This document shows positions 41,128 to 49,995 of a stretch of 64,000 bases of DNA, piece after piece (position 1 is the stretch's first letter; every line of letters starts with the position of its first letter). The position numbers were made by a program, and so were the translations under genes. A model generated the notes under the pieces. That model did no database searches. It worked only from the letters and a program-made list of their open reading frames with translations, and was not told the origin of the DNA. The stretch spans positions 1-64,000 of the forward strand of contig NZ_MAUE01000023.1 in the NCBI RefSeq assembly GCF_001702265.1, in the 5' to 3' direction. The stretch is from Pseudomonas aylmerensis. Its GTDB lineage: Bacteria > Pseudomonadota > Gammaproteobacteria > Pseudomonadales > Pseudomonadaceae.

Positions 41128-42852
41128 ATGAAATACCAACCCTTCAGCCGTACCTTGATTGCCACTGCACTGGTGTTGACGGTCAGTGGCGTTCACGCCG
41201 CGTCCCAGGCCCCGGTGGCCGGTGAAAACGGCATGGTGGTGACGGCCCAGCATTTGGCCACTCATGTCGGTGTGGATGTACTCAAGGCCGGCGGCAACGC
41301 GGTCGATGCGGCCGTGGCAGTCGGCTATGCGCTGGCCGTGGTGTACCCGGCGGCCGGCAACCTCGGTGGCGGCGGTTTCATGACCGTGCAGCTGGCCGAC
41401 GGACGCAAGACCTTCCTCGACTTCCGCGAAAAAGCCCCGTTGGCGGCCACCGCCGACATGTACCTGGACAAGGCCGGCAATGTCGTCGAAGGCCTCAGTG
41501 CCAAAGGCCACCTGGCCGTCGGCGTGCCCGGCACCGTGTCTGGCATGGAACTGGCCCTGAGCAAATACGGCACCCTCAAGCGCGCCCAGGTGATTGCCCC
41601 GGCGATCAAGCTGGCGGAAAACGGTTTCGAGCTGGAGCAGGGTGATATCGACCTGCTGCACACCGCCACCGGCGAGTTCGAAAAAGACCAGGACATGCGA
41701 GGGATCTTCCTGCACAACGGCCAGCCGATGCAGGTCGGCCAGAAACTGGTGCAGAAAGACCTGGCCAAGACCCTCAAGGAAATCTCCGCCAAGGGCAGCG
41801 ACGGCTTCTATAAAGGCTGGGTCGCCAAGGCGCTGGTGGATTCCAGCCAGGCCGGCAAGGGCATCATCACCCAGGCCGACCTCGACAAGTACAAGACCCG
41901 TGAACTGGCGCCCATCGAGTGCGACTACCGTGGCTACCACGTGGTCTCGGCACCGCCTCCGAGCTCCGGTGGCGTGGTGATCTGCCAGATCATGAACATC
42001 CTCGAAGGCTACCCGATGGCCGACCTCGGCTATCACTCGGCCCAGGGCCTGCACTACCAGATCGAAGCAATGCGCCACGCCTACGTGGACCGTAACAGCT
42101 ACCTCGGTGACCCGGATTTCGTGAAGAATCCGATCGCCCATCTGCTGGACAAGGACTACGCCGCCAAGCTGCGCGCCGCCATCGAACCGCAGAAGGCCGG
42201 GGACTCCCAGGCGATCAAGCCGGGCGTGTCGCCGCATGAAGGCAACAACACCACTCACTATTCGATCGTCGACAAGTGGGGCAACGCGGTGTCGGTGACC
42301 TACACCCTCAACGACTGGTTCGGTGCGGGCGTGATGGCGAGCAAGACCGGGGTGATCCTCAACGATGAAATGGACGACTTCACCGTCAAGGTCGGCGTGC
42401 CGAACATGTACGGCCTGGTCCAGGGCGAAGCCAACGCCATCGCGCCAGGCAAGGCGCCGCTGTCGTCGATGAGCCCGACCATCGTGACCAAGGATGGCAA
42501 GGCCGTGATGGTGGTGGGCACGCCAGGTGGCAGCCGCATCATCACCGCGACGTTGCTGACCATCCTCAATGTCATCGACTACAAGATGAACATTCAGGAA
42601 GCCGTGGACGCGCCGCGTTTCCACCAGCAGTGGATGCCGGACACCACCAACCTCGAGACCTTCGCGGTCAGCCCGGACACCCAGAAGATCCTGGAAAGCT
42701 GGGGCCACAAGTTTGCCGGTCCTCAGGATGCCAACCACCTGGCCGCTATCCTGGTCGGTGCGCCATCCCTGGACGGCAAGCCGGTGGGCAACAACCGCTT
42801 CTACGGCGCCAACGATCCGCGTCGCAATACCGGTCTGTCCCTGGGCTACTGA
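41128..42852 (+). CDS. ggt: Gamma-glutamyltransferase
   Basis: A 574-residue periplasmic N-terminal nucleophile hydrolase that transfers or hydrolyses the gamma-glutamyl group of glutathione. The Sec signal peptide is about 1-24 (ending VHAAS). The autoprocessing site and nucleophile threonine are in EGNNTTHYSIVDKWGNAVS, about residue 377, dividing large and small subunits. GGGGFMTV, the GVPGTVSGME loop and SMSPTIV with its glycine-rich partner GTPGGSRI are present. No link to nicotinate is apparent; glutathione cysteine recovery would fit the sulfur genes elsewhere. The ATG at 41128 is favoured over the out-of-frame ATG four bases earlier. Confidence 0.95.
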   Translation: MKYQPFSRTLIATALVLTVSGVHAASQAPVAGENGMVVTAQHLATHVGVDVLKAGGNAVDAAVAVGYALAVVYPAAGNLGGGGFMTVQLADGRKTFLDFREKAPLAATADMYLDKAGNVVEGLSAKGHLAVGVPGTVSGMELALSKYGTLKRAQVIAPAIKLAENGFELEQGDIDLLHTATGEFEKDQDMRGIFLHNGQPMQVGQKLVQKDLAKTLKEISAKGSDGFYKGWVAKALVDSSQAGKGIITQADLDKYKTRELAPIECDYRGYHVVSAPPPSSGGVVICQIMNILEGYPMADLGYHSAQGLHYQIEAMRHAYVDRNSYLGDPDFVKNPIAHLLDKDYAAKLRAAIEPQKAGDSQAIKPGVSPHEGNNTTHYSIVDKWGNAVSVTYTLNDWFGAGVMASKTGVILNDEMDDFTVKVGVPNMYGLVQGEANAIAPGKAPLSSMSPTIVTKDGKAVMVVGTPGGSRIITATLLTILNVIDYKMNIQEAVDAPRFHQQWMPDTTNLETFAVSPDTQKILESWGHKFAGPQDANHLAAILVGAPSLDGKPVGNNRFYGANDPRRNTGLSLGY

Positions 42853-42875
42853 GGCCTGAGGGGCTGATGCCGGTG

Positions 42876-42905
42876 AGCCAGGGACAGCGCAAGGCTGCCC
42901 TGGCT
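42876..42905 (+). terminator. Hairpin downstream of ggt
   Basis: AGCCAGGG and CCCTGGCT enclose an inner CAGC/GCTG stem, 23 bases beyond the ggt stop. There is no T-run, so its role as terminator is probable rather than certain. Confidence 0.5.
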
Positions 42906-42992
42906 GTCGGTATCACGCGCTGGACCGACCTGGATTGAACATCTGCACGCCTTGCAGGCTCTACCCCAAGAGCCCTGCAAGGATCCGCTGCG

Positions 42993-43787
42993 ATGAAAGC
43001 CCTGAAAATCGCCACGTTCAATATCAACGGTATTCGTGCCCGCCTGCCCAACCTGTTGCAATGGCTGGCGCGCGATCAGCCCGACATCGTCTGCCTGCAG
43101 GAACTCAAGGCGCCCGACAGCCTGTTCCCGTATGCCGACTTCGAAGCCGCCGGCTACGGGGCGATCTGCCTGGGCCAGGCGTCGTGGAATGGCGTGGCGA
43201 TCCTGGCGCGCGATGCCCAGCCGCTGGAGAGCCGGCGCGGTTTGCCCGGTGACGAGCACGACACGCAAAGCCGCTATCTCGAAGCCGCCGTGCACGGTGT
43301 ACTGGTCGGCTGCCTGTACCTGCCCAATGGCAACCCGCAGCCTGGGCCGAAATTCGAGTACAAGCTGGCCTGGTTCGAACGGCTGATTGCCTATGCCCAA
43401 GCGTTGCAGGCCAGTGAGCATCCGGTGCTGCTGGCTGGCGATTTCAACGTTGTGCCCACCGACCTGGACATCTACAACCCGCGCTCCTGGCTCAAGGATG
43501 CCTTGCTGCAACCGGAAAGCCGCGCCGCGTACCAGCGCCTGCTGGAGCAGGGCTGGACTGATTCCGTGCGCCATCTGTATCCCGAGGCACGGGTGTATAC
43601 CTTCTGGGATTACTTTCGCCAGCACTGGCAGAAAAACGCCGGCCTGCGTATCGACCACCTGCTGCTCAACCCCGCGCTCACGCCGTACCTCAAGGATGCC
43701 GGCGTGGATGCCTGGGTGCGCAACGAGCCGCACGCCAGCGACCATGCGCCGACGTGGATTCAACTGGGCACGCGCAAAAAGCGTTAA
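42993..43787 (+). CDS. xthA: Exodeoxyribonuclease III (AP endonuclease)
   Basis: A 264-residue exonuclease III/AP endonuclease family protein for base-excision repair. IATFNINGIRARLPNLLQWL with the metal-site asparagine, DIVCLQELK with the catalytic glutamate, LLAGDFNVVPTDLDIY with aspartate and asparagine, RIDHLLLNP and the final SDHAPTWIQL with the catalytic histidine are all present. The ATG at 42993 follows CAAGGATC. The end overlaps the convergent Rieske reductase gene by four bases. Confidence 0.93.
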   Translation: MKALKIATFNINGIRARLPNLLQWLARDQPDIVCLQELKAPDSLFPYADFEAAGYGAICLGQASWNGVAILARDAQPLESRRGLPGDEHDTQSRYLEAAVHGVLVGCLYLPNGNPQPGPKFEYKLAWFERLIAYAQALQASEHPVLLAGDFNVVPTDLDIYNPRSWLKDALLQPESRAAYQRLLEQGWTDSVRHLYPEARVYTFWDYFRQHWQKNAGLRIDHLLLNPALTPYLKDAGVDAWVRNEPHASDHAPTWIQLGTRKKR

Positions 43788-45289
43788 CGGCGGCGGATGA
43801 TGTCCAGGGCTTCGGCTTTGCCCAGGGGCTGCTGCATGCGCTGTGAGAGGTCCGCCATGGCCTGCTGGTGTTCGCAGGCAATCACCGCTTCAACCTGGTC
43901 GTCATGGCAGAGCAGGGCGATGAAATCATGGTGGTGCAGGTCGCCTTCCAGGTGCAGGCGGTTCCAGTGGCGCGGGTGGCCGAGCAGCTCGAAGGTCTTG
44001 TCGAAGTGGTAGGTCCAGAAGAACGGCACATCGGCATACGTTTGGGCTTCACCGAGCATGTTGCGCGCCGCCAGCACCCCCAGTTGCTGGGCCACGCGCC
44101 AGTGCTCGATGCGCGTGGGATGCTGTTGCCAGGCAAAGGTCACGTTGTCGCCGGCGGCCCATAGGCCCGGGGCTGCCTGCAGGTGCGCATCGACCTGCAG
44201 TGAGTGGTCCTCGGCTTTTTGCACCCCGTCGATAAAGGCGGTGGCCGGTTGTACGCCGACGCCGATGAGCACCAGGTCGGCGGCCAGGCGATTGCCATTT
44301 TTCAACAGCACCGTACTGACGGCGCCATGCCCGTCCAGGCGTTCGGGCTCGGTATTGCTGTGGAAGATCACCCCGTGGTCTTCATGCAACTGGCGGATGG
44401 CGGCGCCAATGCGCGGCCCCAATTGCGCGGCCAGCGGGATGGCGTGACGGCTGACAACCTGCACCACGAGGCCACGCTGACGCAGCGCCGACGCTGCCTC
44501 CAGGCCGATAAAACTGTCACCGATGATCACCGCGCACGTCGCCGAGGCCGCCGCCGCGCTGATCCGTGCAGCATCGTCGCGGCTGCGCAGCACGAACACG
44601 TTATTCAGCACGGCGCCGGGGATGTCCAGGCGCTGGGCGTCGCCGCCGGTGGCCACGAGCGCGGCGTCGTAGTCGAAGTGTCGGCCGTCGACCAGTTCGA
44701 TGCGTTTGGCCGCGGCGTCGAGGCGCTGCACCTCGCCGTGAATCACCACGGCCTCGTCCAGCAGGGCAGGCGTGTCATCGGCAGCCATCTGGCCGGCAAT
44801 CACGAATTTGCTCAGGGCGGTGCGATCGTAGGCAGGGTTCGGTTCGCGGTCGATCCACAGCAAGCGCCCGGTAAACCCACGGCGTTTCAGGCTGGCCACG
44901 GCCGCTGCACCTGCCGCGCCGGCACCGATCACCGCAAAGCAGCGTGAATCGTGGGGCAGTGGCGTGGGCTCGGCGCACAGAGCGGTATCGCCGACGCTGA
45001 CCACGCCATCATGCACTTGCACCGGGTATTGCTTGAGCCCGACCAGTGCCGGGGGTTCCCGCACCGCGCCACTGTCCATGGCAAAGGCCGCCTTGTGCCA
45101 CGGGCACACAATATGCCCGTTGCAGATCACGCCTTGTTCGAGCGGCGCGCCAGCGTGCGGGCAGTCCGCCTCGAACGCCCGCACCTGGTCACCGACGCGC
45201 ACCAGCAACACGGGGTGGGCGGCGGTTTCGACACGAACACCACGGTTTTCGGGCAGGTTGATCAGGCGGGCAACGATGCGCATGTTCAT
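43784..45289 (-). CDS. Rieske-FAD/NAD(P) oxidoreductase (AIFM3-like)
   Basis: A 501-residue fusion. An N-terminal Rieske [2Fe-2S] domain, about 1-105, carries CPHAG and CPWHKAAF, the C-x-H and C-x2-H ligands. A pyridine-nucleotide-disulfide-type flavoprotein follows: FAVIGAGAAGAAAVASLKRRG for FAD at about 118, and a second Rossmann motif around AVIIGDSFIGLEAASALRQRG at about 250 for NAD(P)H. The form resembles AIF-like ferredoxin reductases with a built-in Rieske domain. The electron acceptor and pathway are unknown. AAGGAG lies eight bases before the ATG at 45287-45289. It is minus-strand and convergent with xthA. Confidence 0.87.
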   Translation of the reverse strand: MNMRIVARLINLPENRGVRVETAAHPVLLVRVGDQVRAFEADCPHAGAPLEQGVICNGHIVCPWHKAAFAMDSGAVREPPALVGLKQYPVQVHDGVVSVGDTALCAEPTPLPHDSRCFAVIGAGAAGAAAVASLKRRGFTGRLLWIDREPNPAYDRTALSKFVIAGQMAADDTPALLDEAVVIHGEVQRLDAAAKRIELVDGRHFDYDAALVATGGDAQRLDIPGAVLNNVFVLRSRDDAARISAAAASATCAVIIGDSFIGLEAASALRQRGLVVQVVSRHAIPLAAQLGPRIGAAIRQLHEDHGVIFHSNTEPERLDGHGAVSTVLLKNGNRLAADLVLIGVGVQPATAFIDGVQKAEDHSLQVDAHLQAAPGLWAAGDNVTFAWQQHPTRIEHWRVAQQLGVLAARNMLGEAQTYADVPFFWTYHFDKTFELLGHPRHWNRLHLEGDLHHHDFIALLCHDDQVEAVIACEHQQAMADLSQRMQQPLGKAEALDIIRRR

Positions 45290-45358
45290 GGGCCAATCTC
45301 CTTTAGAAGATTGACTGGCGAGCAGGGCGATGGACTGCGTTGACCCGATGGTCGGTCG

Positions 45359-45880
45359 TTATTCCAGCACCTGCGCCACGGCGGCGAAGGCTTTGGCGCG
45401 GCGTTCCTGCCAATTGCCGCCGATCACCAGGGCGGGCTGCTGGTGCTGCTCGATCCAGTCGAGGCTGGCCTGGAAGAACGCCTGTCGATCGGCCAGTTGC
45501 GGTTGGCAGCGTTGCCCGTCCGCCGTCCACTCGACGTCGTCGGGAGACAGCAGCAGGTGCAGGTCGTAATGCCGCGCCAGCAACTCATCGTCGAGCCATG
45601 CCGGGTAGTCACCGAACAGCGTCTGGCTCCACAGTTTGTTGGTCAGCAGGTGCGTGTCGAGAATCAGCAGGCGCGGCTGCTGGGCGCGGGCGGCATCTTC
45701 CCAGGCCAGTTGGCCACGGGCGATGGCGGGGATGTCCGCGAGGGTGGTGTCACGTTGGTGATGGTCGATGAAATAGCGCACGTATTCGCCGACCATCAGC
45801 CCGCCGAAGTGCGCCTGCAACTCGGCCGCCAACCAGCTTTTGCCGCTGGACTCGGGGCCGGCGAGTACGACCACTTTCAT
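45359..45880 (-). CDS. NadR-type ribosylnicotinamide kinase-like ATPase
   Basis: A 173-residue P-loop protein similar to the C-terminal kinase domain of NadR. Walker A is VLAGPESSGKSWLAAEL (about 4-20), VGEYVRYF follows as in NadR, and LLILDTHLLTNKLW is a Walker-B-like strand. There is no N-terminal regulatory or NMN adenylyltransferase domain, so it is kinase-only. Coupled by ATGA to pnuC, it would phosphorylate nicotinamide riboside after import, trapping it as NMN. Function is inferred from family and neighbour. The ATG at 45878-45880 starts the domain. Confidence 0.85.
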   Translation of the reverse strand: MKVVVLAGPESSGKSWLAAELQAHFGGLMVGEYVRYFIDHHQRDTTLADIPAIARGQLAWEDAARAQQPRLLILDTHLLTNKLWSQTLFGDYPAWLDDELLARHYDLHLLLSPDDVEWTADGQRCQPQLADRQAFFQASLDWIEQHQQPALVIGGNWQERRAKAFAAVAQVLE

Positions 45881-46440
45881 GCGTGCAACGCCGGATCGGC
45901 GCGCCATTCACGCCAGCCCTGCACGGCGATCACGGTGAACAGCGCATACAGCGCGGCGGTGAGGTACAGGCCTTTGTAGAGAAACAGCCCGACGAAGATC
46001 ACGTCCACGGCAATCCACAGCGGCCAGCACTGCACGCGTTTTTGCGCCATCCACATTTGCGCCACCAGGCTGAAGCCGGTGAGGGCGGCGTCCAGCCAGG
46101 GTTGGGCGGCGTCGGTCCAATGGGCCATGGCGGCGCCGAGCAACAGGCTGCCGACCGCGCCCACTGCGAGGCTGGCGATGATCGCCGGCACGCCCAGGCT
46201 GGTGACCTGGCGCCCCTGCTTGACCTCGCCGGCGCGGGTCCACTGCCACCAGCCGTAGACCTGCAGGGCCGCGTAGACGACTTGCAGGAGCATGTCGGAA
46301 TACAGCTTCACATCGAAGAATACCCAGGTGTAGAGCAACACCATAATCAGCCCGATCGGCCAGCACCAAGGGTTCTGCTTGACCGTCAGCCACACGGCAA
46401 TCACCCCCAGGGCAGCGGCGAACAGTTCAAGCGCGGACAT
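45877..46440 (-). CDS. pnuC: PnuC-family nicotinamide riboside transporter
   Basis: A 187-residue membrane protein with about six to seven helices and the PnuC landmarks: KQNPWCWPIGLIMVLLYTWVF near the start, QVVYAALQVYGWWQW, and WPLWIAVDVIFVGLF near the end. PnuC moves nicotinamide riboside by facilitated diffusion, driven by phosphorylation inside. The overlapping kinase gene supports nicotinamide riboside over thiamine as substrate. The start is the ATG at 46438-46440; the longer open frame is not conserved. Confidence 0.9.
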   Translation of the reverse strand: MSALELFAAALGVIAVWLTVKQNPWCWPIGLIMVLLYTWVFFDVKLYSDMLLQVVYAALQVYGWWQWTRAGEVKQGRQVTSLGVPAIIASLAVGAVGSLLLGAAMAHWTDAAQPWLDAALTGFSLVAQMWMAQKRVQCWPLWIAVDVIFVGLFLYKGLYLTAALYALFTVIAVQGWREWRADPALHA

Positions 46441-46498
46441 GGTGGTTCCTTGGGCGAATGGCAGAGGGCGGGGATTGTAACCAAAGATCAACCATTGT

Positions 46499-46576
46499 TG
46501 GAGCTGGCTTGCCGGCGATGGCGCCCTTGAGTCTCGCATGGATCCCAAGGGCCTCATCGCCGGCCAGTCGGCACCT
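46499..46576. repeat. REP-type inverted pair between pnuC and receptor gene
   Basis: Left arm ggagctggcttgccggcgatggcgcc and right arm ggcctcatcgccggccagtcggcacc are imperfect complements around a 20-base centre. The gccggcgatg core is a second REP subtype, different from the gagcgggcttgc type. It may terminate the receptor transcript, whose stop is five bases away. Confidence 0.75.
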
Positions 46577-46580
46577 ACAG

Positions 46581-48215
46581 TCAGACTTTGAATTGGCGCA
46601 GCAGGCCGTCGAGTTGTTCGCTCAAGCTGCGCAACTGCACGCTGGCGGCGCTCGACTGTTCCGCCGCCAGCGCCGTGCTGTGGGACAAGCCGGCCGCCTG
46701 GGTCACGTTCTGGTTGATGTCTTCGACTACGTGCGCCTGTTGCAGGGTGGCGCTGGCAATCGAGGCATTCAGGCCGTTGAGGTTGCGCAGGGCCTGGCCG
46801 ATGGCATTGAGGCTGGCTCCGGCCTGGCCGGCCTGTTCGATGGTCAGTTGCGATGCGCTGTGGCTGTCGCTGATGACCTTGACCGCCGCTTCTGAATGCC
46901 CCTGCAAGCGCTCGATCATCAGTTGGATCTCGGCAGTCGACTTCTGCGTGCGCTGGGCCAGCAGGCGCACTTCGTCGGCTACCACCGCAAAGCCACGGCC
47001 TTGTTCACCGGCGCGCGCCGCTTCAATCGCGGCGTTCAGCGCGAGCAGGTTGGTCTGGTCGGCGATCGAGCGGATCACCTCCAGCACGCCGCCAATCTGC
47101 GTGCTTTCGCTGGACAGGGTGCGGATCACTTCGACGGCCTGGCGGATGGTGCCGGAGAGGTGGTCGATCTGCTGCAGGCTGCCGTCGATATTGACCTGGC
47201 CTTGCTGGGCCTGGACCTGGGCGTCGCGCATTTCGCTGGCGGCGTGTTCGGCGTTCTTGGCCACGTCCTGCACGCCATAGGTGACTTCATTGATCGCGGT
47301 GGCCACCAGTTCCATCTGCTGGGACTGCTGTTGGCTGCGAGCATGGGCCTGGGTGGCGTTGGTGCCCAGCTCCCTGGACGACTCGCCGAGCGCGTTGGCA
47401 CACACCTGCAACTGGCTGACCACCTGGCGCAGCTTGGCGGTGAAGCTGTTGAAGTGCCGGGACAGTTGGGTGACTTCGTCGTCGCCGTGGGTGTCGAGGC
47501 TGCGCGTGAGGTCGCTTTCGCCGCTGGCGATGTTGCCCATGGCGTTCACCGCTGCCTGCAATGGCTGCACGATGCTGCGGGCGATCAGCGTGACCAGCAG
47601 CGCCATGACCAGCGCGATGCCCAGGCCGATCACCGAGGCTTTCCACACCTGGCCGCTGAACTCGGCCTGCACATCATCCACGTATACGCCGGAGCCGATG
47701 ATCCAGCCCCACGGCTCGAACAGCTGGATATACGAGGTTTTCGCCACCGGCGCTTCGGCGCCGGGTTTCGGCCAGCGGTAGTTGACGATGCCGGCGCCCT
47801 TGGCCTTGGCCAGGATCACGAATTCGTTGAACACCGCAAACCCATCGGGGTCACGGATGGCCGAGAGGTTCTGCCCGTCCAGCTTGGGGTTGGCCGGGTG
47901 CATGATCATCACGGGGGTGAGGTCGTTGATCCAGAAGTAGTCGTCATGGTCGTAGCGCAAGCCGCGCACCGCGCTCAAGGCCTGCTTCTGCGCAGCGTCA
48001 CGGGTCATCACGCCGGTGGTTTCGAGGCTGTGATAAAACGTCAGGATGCCGCTGGCGGTCTGGACCACGTGCTGGGTCTGCTGGCGCTTGGCCTGGTACA
48101 GGTCGTCATGAATCTGCCTGAGCATCAATAAACCCAGGGCAAACAGCATCAGCACGGCGACTATCAGGATCAGCCAGAGGCGCCGACTGATCGACATATT
48201 GCGCAAACTGTTCAT
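46581..48215 (-). CDS. Methyl-accepting chemotaxis protein with single Cache domain
   Basis: A 544-residue receptor. TM1 lies at about 12-32. The periplasmic sCache_2-type domain (about 35-190) includes GLRYDHDDYFWINDLTPVMIMHP and the closing WGWIIGSGVYVDDV. TM2 is at about 193-215, followed by HAMP and a signalling domain with the tip QTNLLALNAAIEAARAGEQG. Pseudomonas receptors of this class bind small carboxylates such as malate or propionate, but the ligand here is not fixed. It is a stand-alone gene, so it probably feeds the main chemotaxis system rather than the operon at 7-15 kb. Confidence 0.93.
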   Translation of the reverse strand: MNSLRNMSISRRLWLILIVAVLMLFALGLLMLRQIHDDLYQAKRQQTQHVVQTASGILTFYHSLETTGVMTRDAAQKQALSAVRGLRYDHDDYFWINDLTPVMIMHPANPKLDGQNLSAIRDPDGFAVFNEFVILAKAKGAGIVNYRWPKPGAEAPVAKTSYIQLFEPWGWIIGSGVYVDDVQAEFSGQVWKASVIGLGIALVMALLVTLIARSIVQPLQAAVNAMGNIASGESDLTRSLDTHGDDEVTQLSRHFNSFTAKLRQVVSQLQVCANALGESSRELGTNATQAHARSQQQSQQMELVATAINEVTYGVQDVAKNAEHAASEMRDAQVQAQQGQVNIDGSLQQIDHLSGTIRQAVEVIRTLSSESTQIGGVLEVIRSIADQTNLLALNAAIEAARAGEQGRGFAVVADEVRLLAQRTQKSTAEIQLMIERLQGHSEAAVKVISDSHSASQLTIEQAGQAGASLNAIGQALRNLNGLNASIASATLQQAHVVEDINQNVTQAAGLSHSTALAAEQSSAASVQLRSLSEQLDGLLRQFKV

Positions 48216-48439
48216 CGTCCTGTCACTCCGTGCTTTTTATAATTGTGGGTGCTGCATCGACTTTTACGCCTTGTCTGATAGGCTTTCGGCCTGCAATCGC
48301 AAAACCTGAGTACTGCCTGATTTTTCACGGAATTTTTGCAGGCCGGCGTTGAGAATCAACGCCGGGCCTTGGGTGTGCCCGTCAGTGAACATTAAAAGAT
48401 AAACCAGGCATGCGATTGAGCATGACCTTTGGGGGAAGT

Positions 48440-49270
48440 ATGGATTTGTGGACCGCCGCACAGGCATTGATTCTCGGCGTGGTGGAGGGGCTGACGGAGT
48501 TCTTGCCGATCTCCAGCACCGGCCACCAGATTATCGTCGCCGACCTGCTCGACTTCGGCGGCGAACGCGCCATGGCGTTCAACATCATCATCCAGCTCGG
48601 CGCGATCCTCGCGGTGGTCTGGGAATTTCGCCGCAAGATCCTCGACGTGGTCACCGGCCTGCCGACCCAGCGCAACGCCCAGCGGTTCACGATCAACCTG
48701 TTGATCGCGTTTCTGCCGGCGGTGGTGCTCGGGGTGATCTTTGCCGACTTGATCCACCACTACCTGTTCAACCCGATCACCGTGGCCACGGCGCTGGTGG
48801 TGGGCGGCATCATCATGTTGTGGGCCGAACGGCGCCAGCATGAAGTGCACGCCGAAAGCGTGGACGAGATCACCTGGAAAGACGCGCTGAAGGTTGGGTG
48901 TGCGCAGTGCCTGGCGATGATTCCGGGCACCTCGCGCTCGGGCTCGACCATCATCGGTGGGTTGCTGTTCGGCCTGTCGCGCAAGACCGCCACCGAGTTC
49001 TCGTTCTTCCTGGCGATGCCGACCATGGTCGGTGCGGCGGTGTATTCGGGCTATAAGTACCGCGACCTGTTCCAGCCGGCTGACCTGCCGGTGTTTGCCA
49101 TCGGCTTTGTCACCTCGTTCATCTTCGCGATGATCGCGGTCAAGGGCTTGCTCAAGTTCATCGCCAGCCACAGTTATGCGGCGTTTGCCTGGTACCGCAT
49201 TGCGTTCGGCCTGCTGATCCTGGCGACCTGGCAGTTCGGCTGGATCGACTGGGCGGCCGCCAAGGCATGA
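48440..49270 (+). CDS. uppP: Undecaprenyl-diphosphatase UppP (BacA)
   Basis: A 276-residue polytopic phosphatase that recycles undecaprenyl pyrophosphate for cell-wall synthesis and confers bacitracin resistance. The (E/Q)-rich motif VVEGLTEFLPISSTGH (about 14-29) and PGTSRSGSTIIGGLLFGL (about 170) hold the catalytic residues. GGGGGAAG precedes the ATG at 48440. An in-frame ATG ten codons upstream is less likely because family members begin MDLW. It overlaps the DUF1294 gene by four bases. Confidence 0.95.
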   Translation: MDLWTAAQALILGVVEGLTEFLPISSTGHQIIVADLLDFGGERAMAFNIIIQLGAILAVVWEFRRKILDVVTGLPTQRNAQRFTINLLIAFLPAVVLGVIFADLIHHYLFNPITVATALVVGGIIMLWAERRQHEVHAESVDEITWKDALKVGCAQCLAMIPGTSRSGSTIIGGLLFGLSRKTATEFSFFLAMPTMVGAAVYSGYKYRDLFQPADLPVFAIGFVTSFIFAMIAVKGLLKFIASHSYAAFAWYRIAFGLLILATWQFGWIDWAAAKA

Positions 49271-49650
49271 TGATCCAGCACCCGCGCCTGAAGGCGCTGA
49301 TCTTCGTGCTGCTGTGCGCGGCGCCCGGGTTGGGCTCGGTACTGGTGTGGCTACGCGGTGAAACGCTGATCCCGCTGGTGGCGTATGGCGTGGTCAGCGT
49401 GATCGCGTTTTTCCTCTACTGGAGCGACAAGCGCAAGGCGCGTACCGACGGCTGGCGCACCCCGGAAAACATCCTGCACGCGGTGGAACTGGCGGGCGGC
49501 TGGCCGGGGGCGCTGATCGCGCAGCAGGTGTTTCGCCACAAGACCCGCAAGGTGTCGTACCAGGTGCTGTTCTGGGTGATCGTGTTGCTGCACCAGGTGT
49601 TCTGGCTCGACCAGTTGTTCCTCGGCGGCACGCTGGTTTCAGTCCTCTAG
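49267..49650 (+). CDS. DUF1294 membrane protein
   Basis: A 127-residue protein with four hydrophobic stretches and the DUF1294 signature: YWSDKRKARTDGWRTPENILH, then ELAGGWPGALIAQQVFRHKTRK and a final hydrophobic segment. The function of the family is unknown; some members are fused to cold-shock domains. It is coupled to uppP by ATGA. Its last 12 bases overlap the end of the convergent MmcQ gene. Confidence 0.88.
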   Translation: MMIQHPRLKALIFVLLCAAPGLGSVLVWLRGETLIPLVAYGVVSVIAFFLYWSDKRKARTDGWRTPENILHAVELAGGWPGALIAQQVFRHKTRKVSYQVLFWVIVLLHQVFWLDQLFLGGTLVSVL

Positions 49651-49995
49651 CAACAAACCGATCTGCGTGCGCTTGGGCAGCTTGCTCACCACCAACTGGT
49701 GGGAACGCTGCAACAAGCCGCGCAGTTCCTCGGCGCCCAGCGGGTAGGGCGTGTTCATGATGATCCACTGCGCCCGAGCCAGGTACGGCGCCGGGTGGAT
49801 GCCCGGGCGGTCGACATGGCCGAGGAACAGCTCCTTGTCGACCTTGAACGCCAACGAGTCACCGCGCAGGTTCTGCAGGGCAAACATCTTGTTGCCGGCA
49901 ATCGAGAACACCCGCACGCCACCCCATTTGTAGTCTTCCCGCGCGCCGGGCAGGCTCAGGCAGAAGTCTGCGACGTGGGCTTCGGTCATCTTCAT
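49639..49995 (-). CDS. MmcQ/YjbR-family DNA-binding-like protein
   Basis: A 118-residue CyaY-like-fold protein of the MmcQ/YjbR (DUF419) family. HVADFCLSLPGAREDYKWGGVRVFSIAGNKMFAL and the later HPAPYLARAQWIIM and LVVSKLPKRTQ stretches are typical. No biochemical role is established; a double-wing DNA-binding fold has been proposed. The ATG at 49993-49995 overlaps the LysR gene stop at 49992. Confidence 0.87.
   Translation of the reverse strand: MKMTEAHVADFCLSLPGAREDYKWGGVRVFSIAGNKMFALQNLRGDSLAFKVDKELFLGHVDRPGIHPAPYLARAQWIIMNTPYPLGAEELRGLLQRSHQLVVSKLPKRTQIGLLLED

Noticed and set aside
42300..42575. Frame overlapping ggt on the minus strand near its processing site
   Set aside because: Inside ggt, without start signals or conserved features.
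41113..42738. 541-codon frame antisense to ggt
   Set aside because: Antisense artefact; the plus-strand protein has a signal peptide and the GGT nucleophile motif.
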